From DAOUMF01 sp034411955 (lineage in GTDB: Bacteria; Chloroflexota; Dehalococcoidia; SM23-28-2; RBG-16-64-32), in contig DAOUMF010000201.1 in NCBI GenBank assembly GCA_034411955.1, positions 1 to 36,081 of the forward strand: DNA of 36,081 nucleotides, in the 5' to 3' direction. The notes under the pieces were generated by a model, which had not been told where the DNA came from, ran no database searches, and saw only the letters and a list, made by a program, of their open reading frames with translations. Both the position numbers and the translations under genes were made by a program. Positions 1-7,540 of the stretch are shown here, piece by piece (within the stretch, counting starts at the first letter, position 1; the number at the start of each line of letters is the position of its first letter).

Positions 1-87
1 GGGGCCGCGGCCGGGGGCGGCGCCGCGCCCGACCCGCTTGCGGGCGTGTTTAGACCCCTTGGGAGGTCTGAGTTCGTGAGCCAGCAT
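1..87 (-). CDS. rplO: 50S ribosomal protein L15, N-terminal fragment
   Basis: Large-subunit protein L15, cut by the left edge of the window. The ATG at 87 overlaps the rpmD stop codon (TAATG). The first 21 residues (MLAHELRPPKGSK, then RKRVGRG) are the usual L15 N-terminus, and rplO normally follows rpmD in the spc operon. After RVGRG the translation reads AAPGRGP, where L15 normally has a GSGxGKT-like stretch, and the DNA there is only G and C. I take these last codons as unreliable edge sequence. Identity is secure from the start and position; nothing can be said about the rest. Confidence 0.85.
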   Translation of the reverse strand, partial: MLAHELRPPKGSKHARKRVGRGAAPGRGP

Positions 88-275
88 TAGTCTTCGGAAA
101 CCTCTGCAATCTTAACAAGGTGCCGCACTTTGTTAATCATACCACGTATAGCCGGGGTATCACGATGCTCCACCGTATGGCCCAGCCGACGCAGGCCCAA
201 GGCACGGAGCGTCCGCTTCTGGTCGCCGGCGTAGCCGATGGCGCTCTTGTGCCAGCTTATACGAAGCCTAGACAT
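87..275 (-). CDS. rpmD: 50S ribosomal protein L30
   Basis: Small large-subunit protein L30, 62 residues, the normal bacterial length. The translation starts MSRLRISWHKSAIGY and contains the family pattern of an Ile/Trp strand, KSAIG, and LGLRRLGHTVEHRDTPAIRGMI. The ATG at 275 lies inside the end of rpsE (8-base overlap) and the stop overlaps the rplO start, so it is translationally coupled on both sides. A longer open frame reaches back to 371 but that part is a shadow of rpsE. Confidence 0.95.
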   Translation of the reverse strand: MSRLRISWHKSAIGYAGDQKRTLRALGLRRLGHTVEHRDTPAIRGMINKVRHLVKIAEVSED

Positions 276-804
276 CGATGGATGCCTCCGCCGAGACCGC
301 CCGCCGCCGCACCAGCGCCTCCTGGGGCGAGCGGAGTTGCGATAGGCCCAGGATCGTCGCCTTGACCACATTGGCAGGGCTCTTGGAGCCCAGCGACTTG
401 GTCACGGCATCCTTGACGCCCGCTCCCTCCAGCACGGCGCGAACGCCGCCGCCGGCGATAAGCCCGGTGCCGGGCGCCGCCGGCTTGATCAGCACCCGCG
501 AGGCGCCGAATCGAGCGAGGATAGGATGCGGAATGGTGGAGCCGACCATGGGGACGCTTATCATGTTCTTGCGGGCGACGGTGGACGCCTTGCGGATGGC
601 CTCCGGCACCTCCCTCGCCTTGCCCAGAGCGACGCCTACGTGGCCGTCGCCGTCGCCCACCACGACGACGGCGGTGAAGTGGAAGCGACGGCCGCCCTTC
701 ATCACCTTGGCCACGCGGTTGATGAACACCACCTTCTCCGTGGCCTCCATCTCGGAGGTGTCTATCTTTTCGCGCTTGGCGATGTACTTACCAGGGTTAG
801 ACAT
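268..804 (-). CDS. rpsE: 30S ribosomal protein S5
   Basis: Small-subunit protein S5, 178 residues, involved in decoding accuracy and mRNA entry. It has the N-terminal double-stranded-RNA-binding-like domain (VVFINRVAKVMKGGRRFHF, then VVGDGDGHVGVALGKA) and the C-terminal S5 fold with APGTGLIAGG. I start it at the ATG at 804 (MSNPGKY), which has a GAGGTGA Shine-Dalgarno; the frame stays open to 1050 but that part is an rplR shadow. It lies between rplR and rpmD in the standard order. Confidence 0.96.
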   Translation of the reverse strand: MSNPGKYIAKREKIDTSEMEATEKVVFINRVAKVMKGGRRFHFTAVVVVGDGDGHVGVALGKAREVPEAIRKASTVARKNMISVPMVGSTIPHPILARFGASRVLIKPAAPGTGLIAGGGVRAVLEGAGVKDAVTKSLGSKSPANVVKATILGLSQLRSPQEALVRRRAVSAEASIDV

Positions 805-814
805 GCTCACCTCA

Positions 815-1183
815 TCAGAAGGAGAGACCACCCTTGCGGGCCGCCTCTGCCAGAGCCTTGACGCGGCCGTGGTACTTGGAGCCGCCGCGGTCGAAGACCA
901 CCGCCTTGATACCCTTCTCCGCGGCCTTGCGGGCGATGGCCTCCCCCACCACGCCGGCCACCTCCGTCTTCCGCTTGTCGTCACACTGGCTACGCAGACC
1001 CGCCTCAAGATCGGAAGCCGCGGCCAGGGTGTGGCCGCTGCTGTCGTCAATGAGTTGTGCGTAGATGTGGTTCGAGCTACGGAAGATGGCCAGCCGCGGA
1101 CGTTGGAGGACGCCGCTGACCTTGCTGCGCACCCGGCGGTGGCGTCGTATCCGTGCAGCGTACGGGGTCTTAGTCTTCTTCAT
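815..1183 (-). CDS. rplR: 50S ribosomal protein L18
   Basis: L18, 122 residues, the 5S rRNA-binding protein of the central protuberance. The N-terminus is basic (KKTKTPYAARIRRHRRVR). The conserved RPRLAIFRSSNHIYAQLIDD strand and the C-terminal VVFDRGGSKYHGRVKALAEAAR motif are both present. The ATG is at 1183, directly after the rplF stop at 1186, and the gene is followed by rpsE. Confidence 0.96.
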   Translation of the reverse strand: MKKTKTPYAARIRRHRRVRSKVSGVLQRPRLAIFRSSNHIYAQLIDDSSGHTLAAASDLEAGLRSQCDDKRKTEVAGVVGEAIARKAAEKGIKAVVFDRGGSKYHGRVKALAEAARKGGLSF

Positions 1184-1185
1184 AG

Positions 1186-1731
1186 CTAGTGGATCGCCCT
1201 GCCGGCCTTGCCGGCCTTGCGGCGGACGTACTCGCCTACGTAGCGGATACCCTTCCCTTTGTAGGGCTCCGGCGGCCGCACCTTGCGAACGTCGGCGGCG
1301 GCCTGACCAACGTCCTCCTTGCTGATCCCCTTCACTGTGACCCGGGAGGTACCCTCCACCTCGAACTCTATGCCCGGGGGCGGCACCACCTCCACCGTCT
1401 TGGAGTACCCCACGGCCAGCACCAGGTTCGGCCCCTGCATCTGGGCCCGGTAGCCTACCCCCTGGAGCTCCAGCGCCTTGGTGAACCCTTCGCTGACGCC
1501 GGTGACCATGTTCTGGATGAGGGTACGGGTTAGGCCATGGGCCGAGCGGTGGCGAGGCTGATCGCCGGGCCGCTTCACGGTGAGGACACCGTCACTAAGC
1601 TCGATCTTCATATCGGGGTTCAGGTCACGGCTCAGCTCACCCTTGGGGCCCTTGACGGTGACGCGTGTCCCCTCCATGCGCACCTCCACCCCCTTGGGCA
1701 CGGCTATTGGCATCTTGCCTACGCGGGACAC
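1186..1731 (-). CDS. rplF: 50S ribosomal protein L6
   Basis: L6, 181 residues, two repeated alpha/beta domains near the GTPase-associated centre. The chosen start is the GTG at 1731, giving MSRVGKMPIAVPKGVEV, the canonical N-terminus, with a GGAGGGAGAAGG Shine-Dalgarno upstream. An ATG at 1770 in the same frame would add 13 non-homologous residues and reaches into the repeat island 1773-1827. The C-terminal signature VRPPEPYKGKGIRYVGEYVRRKAGK is intact. The end of the gene has a short tandem GCCGGCCTT repeat coding for AGKAG. Confidence 0.96.
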   Translation of the reverse strand: MSRVGKMPIAVPKGVEVRMEGTRVTVKGPKGELSRDLNPDMKIELSDGVLTVKRPGDQPRHRSAHGLTRTLIQNMVTGVSEGFTKALELQGVGYRAQMQGPNLVLAVGYSKTVEVVPPPGIEFEVEGTSRVTVKGISKEDVGQAAADVRKVRPPEPYKGKGIRYVGEYVRRKAGKAGRAIH

Positions 1732-1772
1732 GGCCTTACCTTCTCCCTCCAGCCTGGAGCAATTCAGCATGG

Positions 1773-1827
1773 GAGCAATGGAACAACCCCTCTTGCTCTA
1801 TTCCACTGCTCCTTTGTTCCATTGCTC
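1773..1827. repeat. Intergenic repeat island with 14-bp inverted repeat
   Basis: Between rplF and rpsH, GAGCAATGGAACAA at 1773-1786 is matched by its exact reverse complement at 1814-1827. The 27 bases between them contain further diverged copies of the same unit (TATTCCACTGCTCC beside TGTTCCATTGCTCT). The stretch is AT-richer than its surroundings and sits in an otherwise tightly packed operon. It could fold into an mRNA hairpin or be a dispersed small repeat. Confidence 0.75.
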
Positions 1828-1832
1828 TGTCC

Positions 1833-2228
1833 TCACCACACATAGCAGATGACCTCTCCGCCGAGGCCACGACGGCGCGCCTCTCGACCGGTGAGCAAGC
1901 CCTGAGAGGTGGATATGATGGCTACGCCAAGGCCGCCGTACACCCGCGGCACCTCGCGCTTCTGAACGTAGACCCTGAGGCCGGACTTGCTCACCCGCCG
2001 AAGGCCGGTGATCACCGGCTCCCGCTTTTCGGCGTAGGCGAGGTGTATGCGAACGGTCCGCTTCGGCCCGTCCTCAAGCACCTCGAAGTCGCGGATGAAG
2101 CCCTCCCTCTTGAGGGTCTCAGCCAGGGATAGCTTGAGCTTGGAGGCGGGCACGTCGGTGAAATCGTGCCCGGCCGTAAGGGCATTCCGTATCCTGGTGA
2201 GCATGTCGGCGATGGGATCGGTAATCAT
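1833..2228 (-). CDS. rpsH: 30S ribosomal protein S8
   Basis: S8, 131 residues, binds helix 21 of 16S rRNA and in many bacteria represses the spc operon. It starts at the ATG at 2228 (MITDPIADMLTRIRNA), the canonical N-terminus; the upstream open frame to 2309 is a shadow of rpsN. The C-terminal signature STSQGLLTGREARRRGLGGEVICYVW is complete. It is separated from rplF by an unusual gap of about 100 bases holding the repeat island. Confidence 0.96.
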   Translation of the reverse strand: MITDPIADMLTRIRNALTAGHDFTDVPASKLKLSLAETLKREGFIRDFEVLEDGPKRTVRIHLAYAEKREPVITGLRRVSKSGLRVYVQKREVPRVYGGLGVAIISTSQGLLTGREARRRGLGGEVICYVW

Positions 2229-2239
2229 GGTTCTCGAGG

Positions 2240-2428
2240 CTACCAACTGGACTTCTTGACCCCCGGAAGGTGTCCCTCCAGGGCGAGCTGCCGGAAGCAG
2301 ATGCGACAAAGGCCGAAGGCGCGCAGGTAGGCGCGGGGCCTCCCGCAGCGGTGGCAGCGGTTGCGGTGCCGCACGGCGAACTTCGGCTTCTTGTAGAACG
2401 TCCTCTCGTACAGGGCCTTACGTGTCAC
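2240..2428 (-). CDS. rpsN: 30S ribosomal protein S14, zinc-binding type
   Basis: Short S14 of the zinc-binding (type Z) form, 62 residues. Two CxxC pairs (Cys25/Cys28 in CHRCG, Cys41/Cys44 in CRICF) form the zinc site. The N-terminus (TRKALYERTFYKKPKFAVRHRNRC) and the C-terminal LPGVKKSSW match the family. The start is a GTG at 2428. The gene lies between rplE and rpsH, as usual. Confidence 0.95.
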   Translation of the reverse strand: MTRKALYERTFYKKPKFAVRHRNRCHRCGRPRAYLRAFGLCRICFRQLALEGHLPGVKKSSW

Positions 2429-2438
2429 TGTTGATCCC

Positions 2439-2984
2439 CTAGTGTCGGGCGAAGGGCACGCCCAGCAGCTCCAACAGCCGCTTGCCCTCCTCGTCGGTCT
2501 TGGCCGTGGTTATGATGTTGACCTGGAGCCCCCGGATGCGGTCGACCTTGTCGTACTCAATCTCGGGGAAGATGAGCTGCTCCCGGATGCCGATGCTGAA
2601 GTTGCCGCGGCCGTCGAAGGAGTTGGGGGAGACGCCCTGAAAGTCACGGATGCGGGGGAGGGCCGCGTTCACCAGGCGGTCCAGGAACTCCCACATGCGG
2701 CTGCCTCGCACCGTGACCATGACACCGATGGGCATGCCAGCGCGCACCTTGAAGTTGGAGATGGACTTCTTGGCGCGGGTTATCACGGGCCTCTGTCCGG
2801 TGATTATCGCCACGTCGTTGGAGGCGGAGTCCAGTGCCTTGGCGTCGGTCACGGCCTCCCCCAGGCCCACGTTGACGGTCATCTTCTCAGGTCGTGGCAC
2901 TTTCATGATGTTTCCGTAGCCGAACTCCCGCATGAGGACCGGCACAACCTCTTCTCCGTATCTCTCCTTCAGCCTGGGTGTCAT
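2439..2984 (-). CDS. rplE: 50S ribosomal protein L5
   Basis: L5, 181 residues, contacts 5S rRNA and the P-site tRNA. It starts with PRLKERYGEEVVPVLMREF and contains the typical VNVGLGEAVTDAK, ITGQRPVITRAKKSISNFKVR and FPEIEYDKVDRIRGLQVNI segments. The length is normal (about 180). ATG start at 2984. Neighbours rplX and rpsN are in the standard spc order. Confidence 0.96.
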   Translation of the reverse strand: MTPRLKERYGEEVVPVLMREFGYGNIMKVPRPEKMTVNVGLGEAVTDAKALDSASNDVAIITGQRPVITRAKKSISNFKVRAGMPIGVMVTVRGSRMWEFLDRLVNAALPRIRDFQGVSPNSFDGRGNFSIGIREQLIFPEIEYDKVDRIRGLQVNIITTAKTDEEGKRLLELLGVPFARH

Positions 2985-2997
2985 CTACAGCCTATCC

Positions 2998-3312
2998 TCA
3001 GTCGAAATTGGCGTCGCACTTCTTACAGTAGCGCACCTTGCGGCCGTCCGCCAGGACGCGAAAGCCCACGCGCACCGGCTTGTTGCAGGACGGGCAGAGC
3101 GGCCTGACGTTAGCCAAGGGGATGGGTGCTTCTCGCTCGATGATGCCGCCCGGTTGTCGGGGCCCGCGCGGCCGCATGTGCCGCTTCACCACGTTGATGC
3201 CGCTGACGATGACGCGGTTCTCCTTAGGGATGACGATCCGCACGGTGCCGGTCCTGCCCCGATCCTTGCCCTTGGCGATGAAGACGGTGTCCTCTCTTTT
3301 CACCCGCTGCAT
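2998..3312 (-). CDS. rplX: 50S ribosomal protein L24
   Basis: L24, 104 residues, an assembly-initiator protein with an N-terminal KOW motif (REDTVFIAKGKDRGRTGTV). The C-terminal half carries two cysteine pairs, CPSC at 74-77 and CKKC at 95-98, a zinc-ribbon-like arrangement found in L24 of several phyla but absent from the E. coli protein. ATG start at 3312, directly after the rplN stop. Confidence 0.95.
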   Translation of the reverse strand: MQRVKREDTVFIAKGKDRGRTGTVRIVIPKENRVIVSGINVVKRHMRPRGPRQPGGIIEREAPIPLANVRPLCPSCNKPVRVGFRVLADGRKVRYCKKCDANFD

Positions 3313-3313
3313 C

Positions 3314-3682
3314 CTACAGCACCTCCGGGGCGAGGGAGACTATCTTCATGAAGTTGCGCTCGCGCAGTTCGCGCGCAACGGGGCCGAATATGCGGGTGCC
3401 CTGGGGGTTATAGACGTCGGACAGGATGACGGCGGCGTTGTCGTCGAAGCGGATGTAGGAGCCGTCGTCGCGGCGGTAGGGTTGGGCCACGCGCACGACC
3501 ACGGCGCGCACCACATCGCCCTTCTTGACACCGCCACCGGGGGTGGCCTGCTTCACGGAGGCGACGATGACGTCGCCCACACGGCCGTAGCGGCGTCTGG
3601 AGCCGCCCAACACGCGGATGCACATCACCTGCCGAGCACCGGAGTTGTCGGCGACGCGGAGGCGGGACTGGGCTTGGATCAC
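3314..3682 (-). CDS. rplN: 50S ribosomal protein L14
   Basis: L14, 122 residues, part of the B5 and B8 intersubunit bridges. MIQAQSRLRVADNSGARQVMCIRVLGGSRRRYG is the canonical N-terminus, and the C-terminal GPVARELRERNFMKIVSLAPEVL is complete. It starts at a GTG (3682) that overlaps the rpsQ stop as GTGA, so translation is coupled to that of S17 despite the long S17 tail. Confidence 0.96.
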   Translation of the reverse strand: MIQAQSRLRVADNSGARQVMCIRVLGGSRRRYGRVGDVIVASVKQATPGGGVKKGDVVRAVVVRVAQPYRRDDGSYIRFDDNAAVILSDVYNPQGTRIFGPVARELRERNFMKIVSLAPEVL

Positions 3683-4308
3683 GATGATCCCTCCTTCTCC
3701 TCGCCCTCCTTCTCCTCGCCCTTCACCTCCTCGGTAGGGGGCTCTTCGGCCTCCTCCGGCGCCTCCTCCGGCGCGGTCTCCGGGGCCTCCTCCGCGCGCT
3801 CTTCGGCCTCGATCTCCGACTCAGGGGCGACGGCGGCTTCTTCGGCCTCCGCAGCCTCGGGCCCGGTCACGACCTCCTCCACCGGCGGCACCTCCTCGGC
3901 GGCCTCGGCGGGCACCTCGACCTCGCCCTCAGGGGCGATCTCCTCGACGACGGCTTCCGCGGGCGCGGCGGCCTCTCCCTCTTCCTCCTCCGGCTTCACC
4001 TCGCCCAGCAGTTCAAGGTCGATGTCTCGCGCGGCGACCTCGGGACGCTCGGCGCGAACCAGCACCTCGGCCAGCCGCCACCGCTTGTGCCGGGAGTACG
4101 GCCGTGACTCCACGATGCGGACGACGTCGCCCAGCTTGGCGTCGTTCGTCTCGTCGTGAGCCAGATGTCGGCGGAGCCGCCTGACGATCTTCTTGTAGAG
4201 ACGGTGCCGCACCCTTGTCTCCACGGCAACGACGACCGTCTTGTCCATCGTGTCGGACACCACCGTGCCCTCGCGGACCTTGCGGCCTCCAAAGCTCCCC
4301 TGAGCCAT
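3679..4308 (-). CDS. rpsQ: 30S ribosomal protein S17 with long acidic C-terminal tail
   Basis: Residues 8-95 are an ordinary S17 (RKVREGTVVSDTMDKTVVV, then KLGDVVRIVESRPYSRHKRW), an OB-fold primary 16S-binding protein. From about residue 104 to 209 there follows a tail made almost only of Glu, Ala, Pro and Val, strongly acidic and without predicted fold. Usual S17 length is 80-110 residues, so the protein is about twice normal. The reading frame is continuous and ends in the GTGA overlap with rplN, so the tail is not an artefact of a missed stop. Its function is unknown. Confidence 0.93.
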   Translation of the reverse strand: MAQGSFGGRKVREGTVVSDTMDKTVVVAVETRVRHRLYKKIVRRLRRHLAHDETNDAKLGDVVRIVESRPYSRHKRWRLAEVLVRAERPEVAARDIDLELLGEVKPEEEEGEAAAPAEAVVEEIAPEGEVEVPAEAAEEVPPVEEVVTGPEAAEAEEAAVAPESEIEAEERAEEAPETAPEEAPEEAEEPPTEEVKGEEKEGEEKEGSS

Positions 4309-4310
4309 AC

Positions 4311-4535
4311 CTAGCGATCCTCCCTGGCGGCCATCTGCCGCTCCCGCCGGATCGTCTTCAGCCGCGCGACTAGACGCCTCACCTTGGGCAGCTCTCGGTG
4401 GTTGGGGAGCTGGCGGGTCTCCCTCTGGAGCCGGAGGGAGAACAGCCGTCGGTGCGCCTCCTCCAGCTCCTTGGCCAGGTCGGCCTCCGAGAGTTTGCGT
4501 ATCTCTTCCGTCTTGGCCTTCAGCTTCTTCGCCAT
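4311..4535 (-). CDS. rpmC: 50S ribosomal protein L29
   Basis: L29, 74 residues, an antiparallel helical hairpin at the polypeptide exit. The first helix carries EIRKLSEADLAKELEEAHRRLFSLRLQ and the second RELPKVRRLVARLKTIRRER, both typical. ATG at 4535; it sits between rplP and rpsQ. Confidence 0.95.
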   Translation of the reverse strand: MAKKLKAKTEEIRKLSEADLAKELEEAHRRLFSLRLQRETRQLPNHRELPKVRRLVARLKTIRRERQMAAREDR

Positions 4536-4545
4536 GTTGATCCCT

Positions 4546-4962
4546 CTACAGGGCCACCTCTCGCGTCACGAAACGGGTCGGTATCGGCAGCTTGTGAGCA
4601 GCCAGGCGCATCGCCTCGCGGGCGCTCTCCTCGCGCACCCCGGCGATCTCGTAGATGATGCGACCCGGCTTCACGACAGCCACCCAGAACTCCACCGGAC
4701 CTTTGCCGGAGCCTTGGCGCGTCTCCATAGGCTTCTTGGTAACCGGCCTGTCGGGGAAGACGCGGATCCATAGCTTGCCACCGCGGCGGACGTAGCGGGT
4801 GATGGCGCGCCGCCCGGCCTCTATCTGGCGAGCGGTCATCCAGCAGGTGCCGAGGGCCTGAAGGCCGAAGTCGCCGAAGGCTACGGTGTTGCCGGTGCTG
4901 GCGCGGCCAGCGCGGCGGCCCCGCTGAGTCTTGCGGTACTTGGTGCGCCTAGGTTGTAGCAT
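4546..4962 (-). CDS. rplP: 50S ribosomal protein L16
   Basis: L16, 138 residues, near the A-site and the peptidyl-transferase centre. MLQPRRTKYRKTQRGR, GDFGLQALGTCWMTARQIEAGRRAITRYVRRGGKLWIRVFPD and the VVKPGRIIYEIAGV segment are all diagnostic. The start overlaps the end of rpsC by 14 bases. Confidence 0.96.
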   Translation of the reverse strand: MLQPRRTKYRKTQRGRRAGRASTGNTVAFGDFGLQALGTCWMTARQIEAGRRAITRYVRRGGKLWIRVFPDRPVTKKPMETRQGSGKGPVEFWVAVVKPGRIIYEIAGVREESAREAMRLAAHKLPIPTRFVTREVAL

Positions 4963-5761
4963 CCGGTTTCGCCTCAGCTTCAGGTTCAGATGGCGGCTCC
5001 GCGCCTTCCGCCGGTTCGCTCGGGGCGGGCTCGGCCGGGGCGTCAGGTTCGGCGGTGGGGGCGGCGGGCGTCGCCTCCGGCGTGGCCTCGGCGGCTTCCG
5101 GCTTGGGACGCCGACGTTCGATGGACGCGGGCTGCTCCAGGATGCGATCGCCCTTGTAGATCCATACCTTAACGCCGATGAGCCCCAGTGTGGTGTGCGC
5201 CTCAGCCGTGCCGTAGTCTATGTCCGCCTTGAGGGTATGCAGGGGTACGCGGCCCTCCATCCCCTGATCCTTGCGGGACATATCGGCCCCGCCTAGGCGG
5301 CCAGACACCTTGATCTTGATCCCGAGGGCACCTCGCTGCATGGCGCGGGAGATGGTCTGCTTGATGGCCCTTCGGTGGGAGATGCGACGCTCGATCTGGT
5401 CCGCCACGGAGCGGGCGACCAGGGCGGCATCGATCTCCGGGATGCGGACCTCGTTGATGTTGACGCGAATCCTGCGGCCGGTGGCCCGCTCCAGGGCGGC
5501 CCGCAGTTCGTCCACCCGCTGGCCCCCGCGCCCGATGACGATACCGGGGCGGGAGGTGCTGATGGCCACGGTGACCAGGTTGGCGTTGCGCTCGATCTCC
5601 ACCGATGAGATGCCCGCGTCGGGCAGGAGACCTTTGATGGTCCGGCGGATGGTCAGGTCCTCATGGAGTAGCGCCGGGTAGTCACGGTCGGCGAACCACT
5701 TGCTCTTCCAATCGTAGATGTAGCCCAGGCGGAAGCCGTGGGGGTGCACCTTCTGGCCCAT
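4949..5761 (-). CDS. rpsC: 30S ribosomal protein S3 with Pro/Ala/Glu tail
   Basis: S3, 270 residues, at the mRNA entry channel. It contains the N-terminal domain starting MGQKVHPHGFRLGYIYDW, a KH domain with GRGG at about 77-80 and the C-terminal S3 domain (GIKIKVSGRLGGADMSR, then DYGTAEAHTTLGLIGVKVWI). The conserved part ends near residue 215. The last 50 or so residues are Ala, Pro and Glu of low complexity, longer than in most S3 proteins. Starts at ATG 5761 right after rplV. Confidence 0.96.
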   Translation of the reverse strand: MGQKVHPHGFRLGYIYDWKSKWFADRDYPALLHEDLTIRRTIKGLLPDAGISSVEIERNANLVTVAISTSRPGIVIGRGGQRVDELRAALERATGRRIRVNINEVRIPEIDAALVARSVADQIERRISHRRAIKQTISRAMQRGALGIKIKVSGRLGGADMSRKDQGMEGRVPLHTLKADIDYGTAEAHTTLGLIGVKVWIYKGDRILEQPASIERRRPKPEAAEATPEATPAAPTAEPDAPAEPAPSEPAEGAEPPSEPEAEAKPDATT

Positions 5762-5762
5762 G

Positions 5763-6101
5763 CTAGAGTTCCTCCTCCTGGACCACGATCGTTATGTTGC
5801 TGCGGCGGCGGCGCATGACGTCGGCGCGGCCGCGGGCGCGGGGGAGCATCCGCCGGTAGGTGACGCCGTCGCCGACGTGGGCCTGGGCTATGCGCAGGGT
5901 GCGTGGCTGGAGGTTGTAGTTGTTCTCGGCGTTGGCCACGGCGGAACGCACCGCCTTGGCAACCAGGCGAGCATGGGGCGTGGGCATGAAGCGGAGCAGG
6001 GCCATCGCTTCGTCCACACGCTTGCCCCGAACCTCGTCCAGGATCAGGCGCGCCTTCTTGGGCGTGATGGGGGCGTTGCGGGTGAAGGACCGCACTTCCA
6101 T
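5763..6101 (-). CDS. rplV: 50S ribosomal protein L22
   Basis: L22, 112 residues; its beta-hairpin lines the exit tunnel. The protein shows ITPKKARLILDEVRGK, SAVANAENNYNLQ and the hairpin segment with YRRMLPRARGRADVMRRRRSNITIVV. Its length is normal. ATG at 6101, 5 bases after the rpsS stop. Confidence 0.96.
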   Translation of the reverse strand: MEVRSFTRNAPITPKKARLILDEVRGKRVDEAMALLRFMPTPHARLVAKAVRSAVANAENNYNLQPRTLRIAQAHVGDGVTYRRMLPRARGRADVMRRRRSNITIVVQEEEL

Positions 6102-6106
6102 CTCGC

Positions 6107-6397
6107 TTACACTCTCCGCACTCGGCTGACCTGGGCGGACTTGCCTCCGTGGCCGCGGAACGTCCGCGTCAGGGCGAACTCGCCCAGCTTATGGCCGACC
6201 ATGTTCTCGGTGATGAAGATGGGGACGTGGCGGCGCCCGTCGTGCACGGCGATGGTCAGGCCCACCATCTCCGGCATGATGGTGGAGCGGCGGGACCAGG
6301 TGCGGATGACGACCTTCTGGCCGGAGCGCAGCACCTGCTCCGCCTTCTTCATCAGCTTGGGGTCCACGAAAGGGCCCTTCTTGGTCGAGCGGGACAT
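6107..6397 (-). CDS. rpsS: 30S ribosomal protein S19
   Basis: S19, 96 residues, in the head of the small subunit. SRSTKKGPFVDPKLM, KVVIRTWSRRSTIMPEMVGLTIAVHDG and MVGHKLGEFALTRTFRGH are family signatures. ATG at 6397, between rplB and rplV. Confidence 0.96.
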   Translation of the reverse strand: MSRSTKKGPFVDPKLMKKAEQVLRSGQKVVIRTWSRRSTIMPEMVGLTIAVHDGRRHVPIFITENMVGHKLGEFALTRTFRGHGGKSAQVSRVRRV

Positions 6398-6404
6398 CTG
6401 TTGT

Positions 6405-7235
6405 TTACACCTCGAAGCGTCTGCGCACGATGTACTTGTTAGTGTCCTTGCGACGGCGGGTACGGTAGCCGAGGGTGGGTTTCCCCCAGGGGGTCTTGGG
6501 CCCAGGCAGGCCGATGGGCGCGCGTCCCTCGCCGCCGCCGTGAGGATGATCGCGCGGGGTCATCGCGGTGCCCCGGACCTTGGGTCGGCGGCCCATGTTG
6601 CGCCGGCGGCCGGCCCGGCCCAGCTTGATCTGGTCGTGCTCCACGTTGCCCACCTGGCCAATGGTGGCCATGCAGTCGGCGTGAATGCGGCGCACCTCTC
6701 CTGATGGCAGGCGCACCATCACGTAGTCTTCCTCGCGAGCCATGATCTGGGCAGCGGCGCCCGCGCCACGCACCAGTTGTGCCCCACGGCCCCTGTGCAG
6801 TTCCAAGTTATGCACGCTGTTGCCAGCGGGGATGTTGCGCAGCGGCAGGGCGTTGCCGGGCTTGATCTCTGCCTGCGGGCCTGCCCTGACAGTGTCACCC
6901 ACTGCGAGGCCCACGGGCCAGATGATGTACCGCTTCTCACCGTCGGCGTAGTGGATAAGGGCGATACGGGCCGACCGGTTGGGGTCGTACTCTATAGCGA
7001 CCACTTTGCCCGGCACACCGGTCTTGTCCCGCTTGAAGTCGATGACCCGCAGGCGGCGCTTGTGGCCGCCACCGCGGTGGCGCACGCTGATGCGGCCCTG
7101 GTTGTTGCGTCCAGCCTTCTTAGTGAGAGGAGCGAGGAGCGATTTCTCCGGCTGCTTCTTGGTGATCTCGCCGAAGGTGTAGCCACTGGCTCCTCTGCGC
7201 CCCGGCGATGTCGGCTTGTACTGCTTGATGCCCAT
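6405..7235 (-). CDS. rplB: 50S ribosomal protein L2
   Basis: L2, 276 residues, required for subunit joining and peptidyl-transferase assembly. The N-terminal RNA-binding domain (RISVRHRGGGHKRRLRVIDFKRDK) and C-terminal domain with GRRPKVRGTAMTPRDHPHGGGEGR are present, including the conserved histidine of the DHPHGGGEG loop. Length and position are standard. Confidence 0.97.
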   Translation of the reverse strand: MGIKQYKPTSPGRRGASGYTFGEITKKQPEKSLLAPLTKKAGRNNQGRISVRHRGGGHKRRLRVIDFKRDKTGVPGKVVAIEYDPNRSARIALIHYADGEKRYIIWPVGLAVGDTVRAGPQAEIKPGNALPLRNIPAGNSVHNLELHRGRGAQLVRGAGAAAQIMAREEDYVMVRLPSGEVRRIHADCMATIGQVGNVEHDQIKLGRAGRRRNMGRRPKVRGTAMTPRDHPHGGGEGRAPIGLPGPKTPWGKPTLGYRTRRRKDTNKYIVRRRFEV

Positions 7236-7237
7236 CG

Positions 7238-7537
7238 CTAGATTCCCTCGAAAAGCTCGATCTTGTCGCTGGCAGCGAGGGTGACGACAGCCTTTCGCCA
7301 GTTGGGCGCGTGGATGGCGCGACCTCCCCTGGAGCGGCGCGGCTTCCCCTTAACGTTAATCACGTTGACGCTAACGACGTGCACGTTGAACGCCTTCTCT
7401 ACAGCCTCTTTGACCTGGTGCTTGTTGCTGCGGCGATGAACCTCGAACACGTACTTGTTCTCGCCGCCCAGCCGCGCCCCTTTCTCGGTGACCATGGGCC
7501 TGCGCAGCACCTCCAGGGGGTGGATAGGCTTAGGCAT
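7238..7537 (-). CDS. rplW: 50S ribosomal protein L23
   Basis: L23, 99 residues, the docking site for trigger factor and SRP at the tunnel exit. HPLEVLRRPMVTEKGARLG and KYVFEVHRRSNKHQVKEAVEKAFNVHVVSVNVINVKGK are typical. It starts at ATG 7537, right after the rplD stop, and is followed by rplB. Confidence 0.95.
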   Translation of the reverse strand: MPKPIHPLEVLRRPMVTEKGARLGGENKYVFEVHRRSNKHQVKEAVEKAFNVHVVSVNVINVKGKPRRSRGGRAIHAPNWRKAVVTLAASDKIELFEGI

Positions 7538-7540
7538 CGC

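Noticed and set aside
3038..4159. Long plus-strand open frame of 373 codons opposite rplN and rpsQ
   Set aside because: It is the antisense shadow of L14 and the Glu/Ala-rich S17 tail; the Ser-rich translation reflects reverse-complemented Glu codons and has no start signal.
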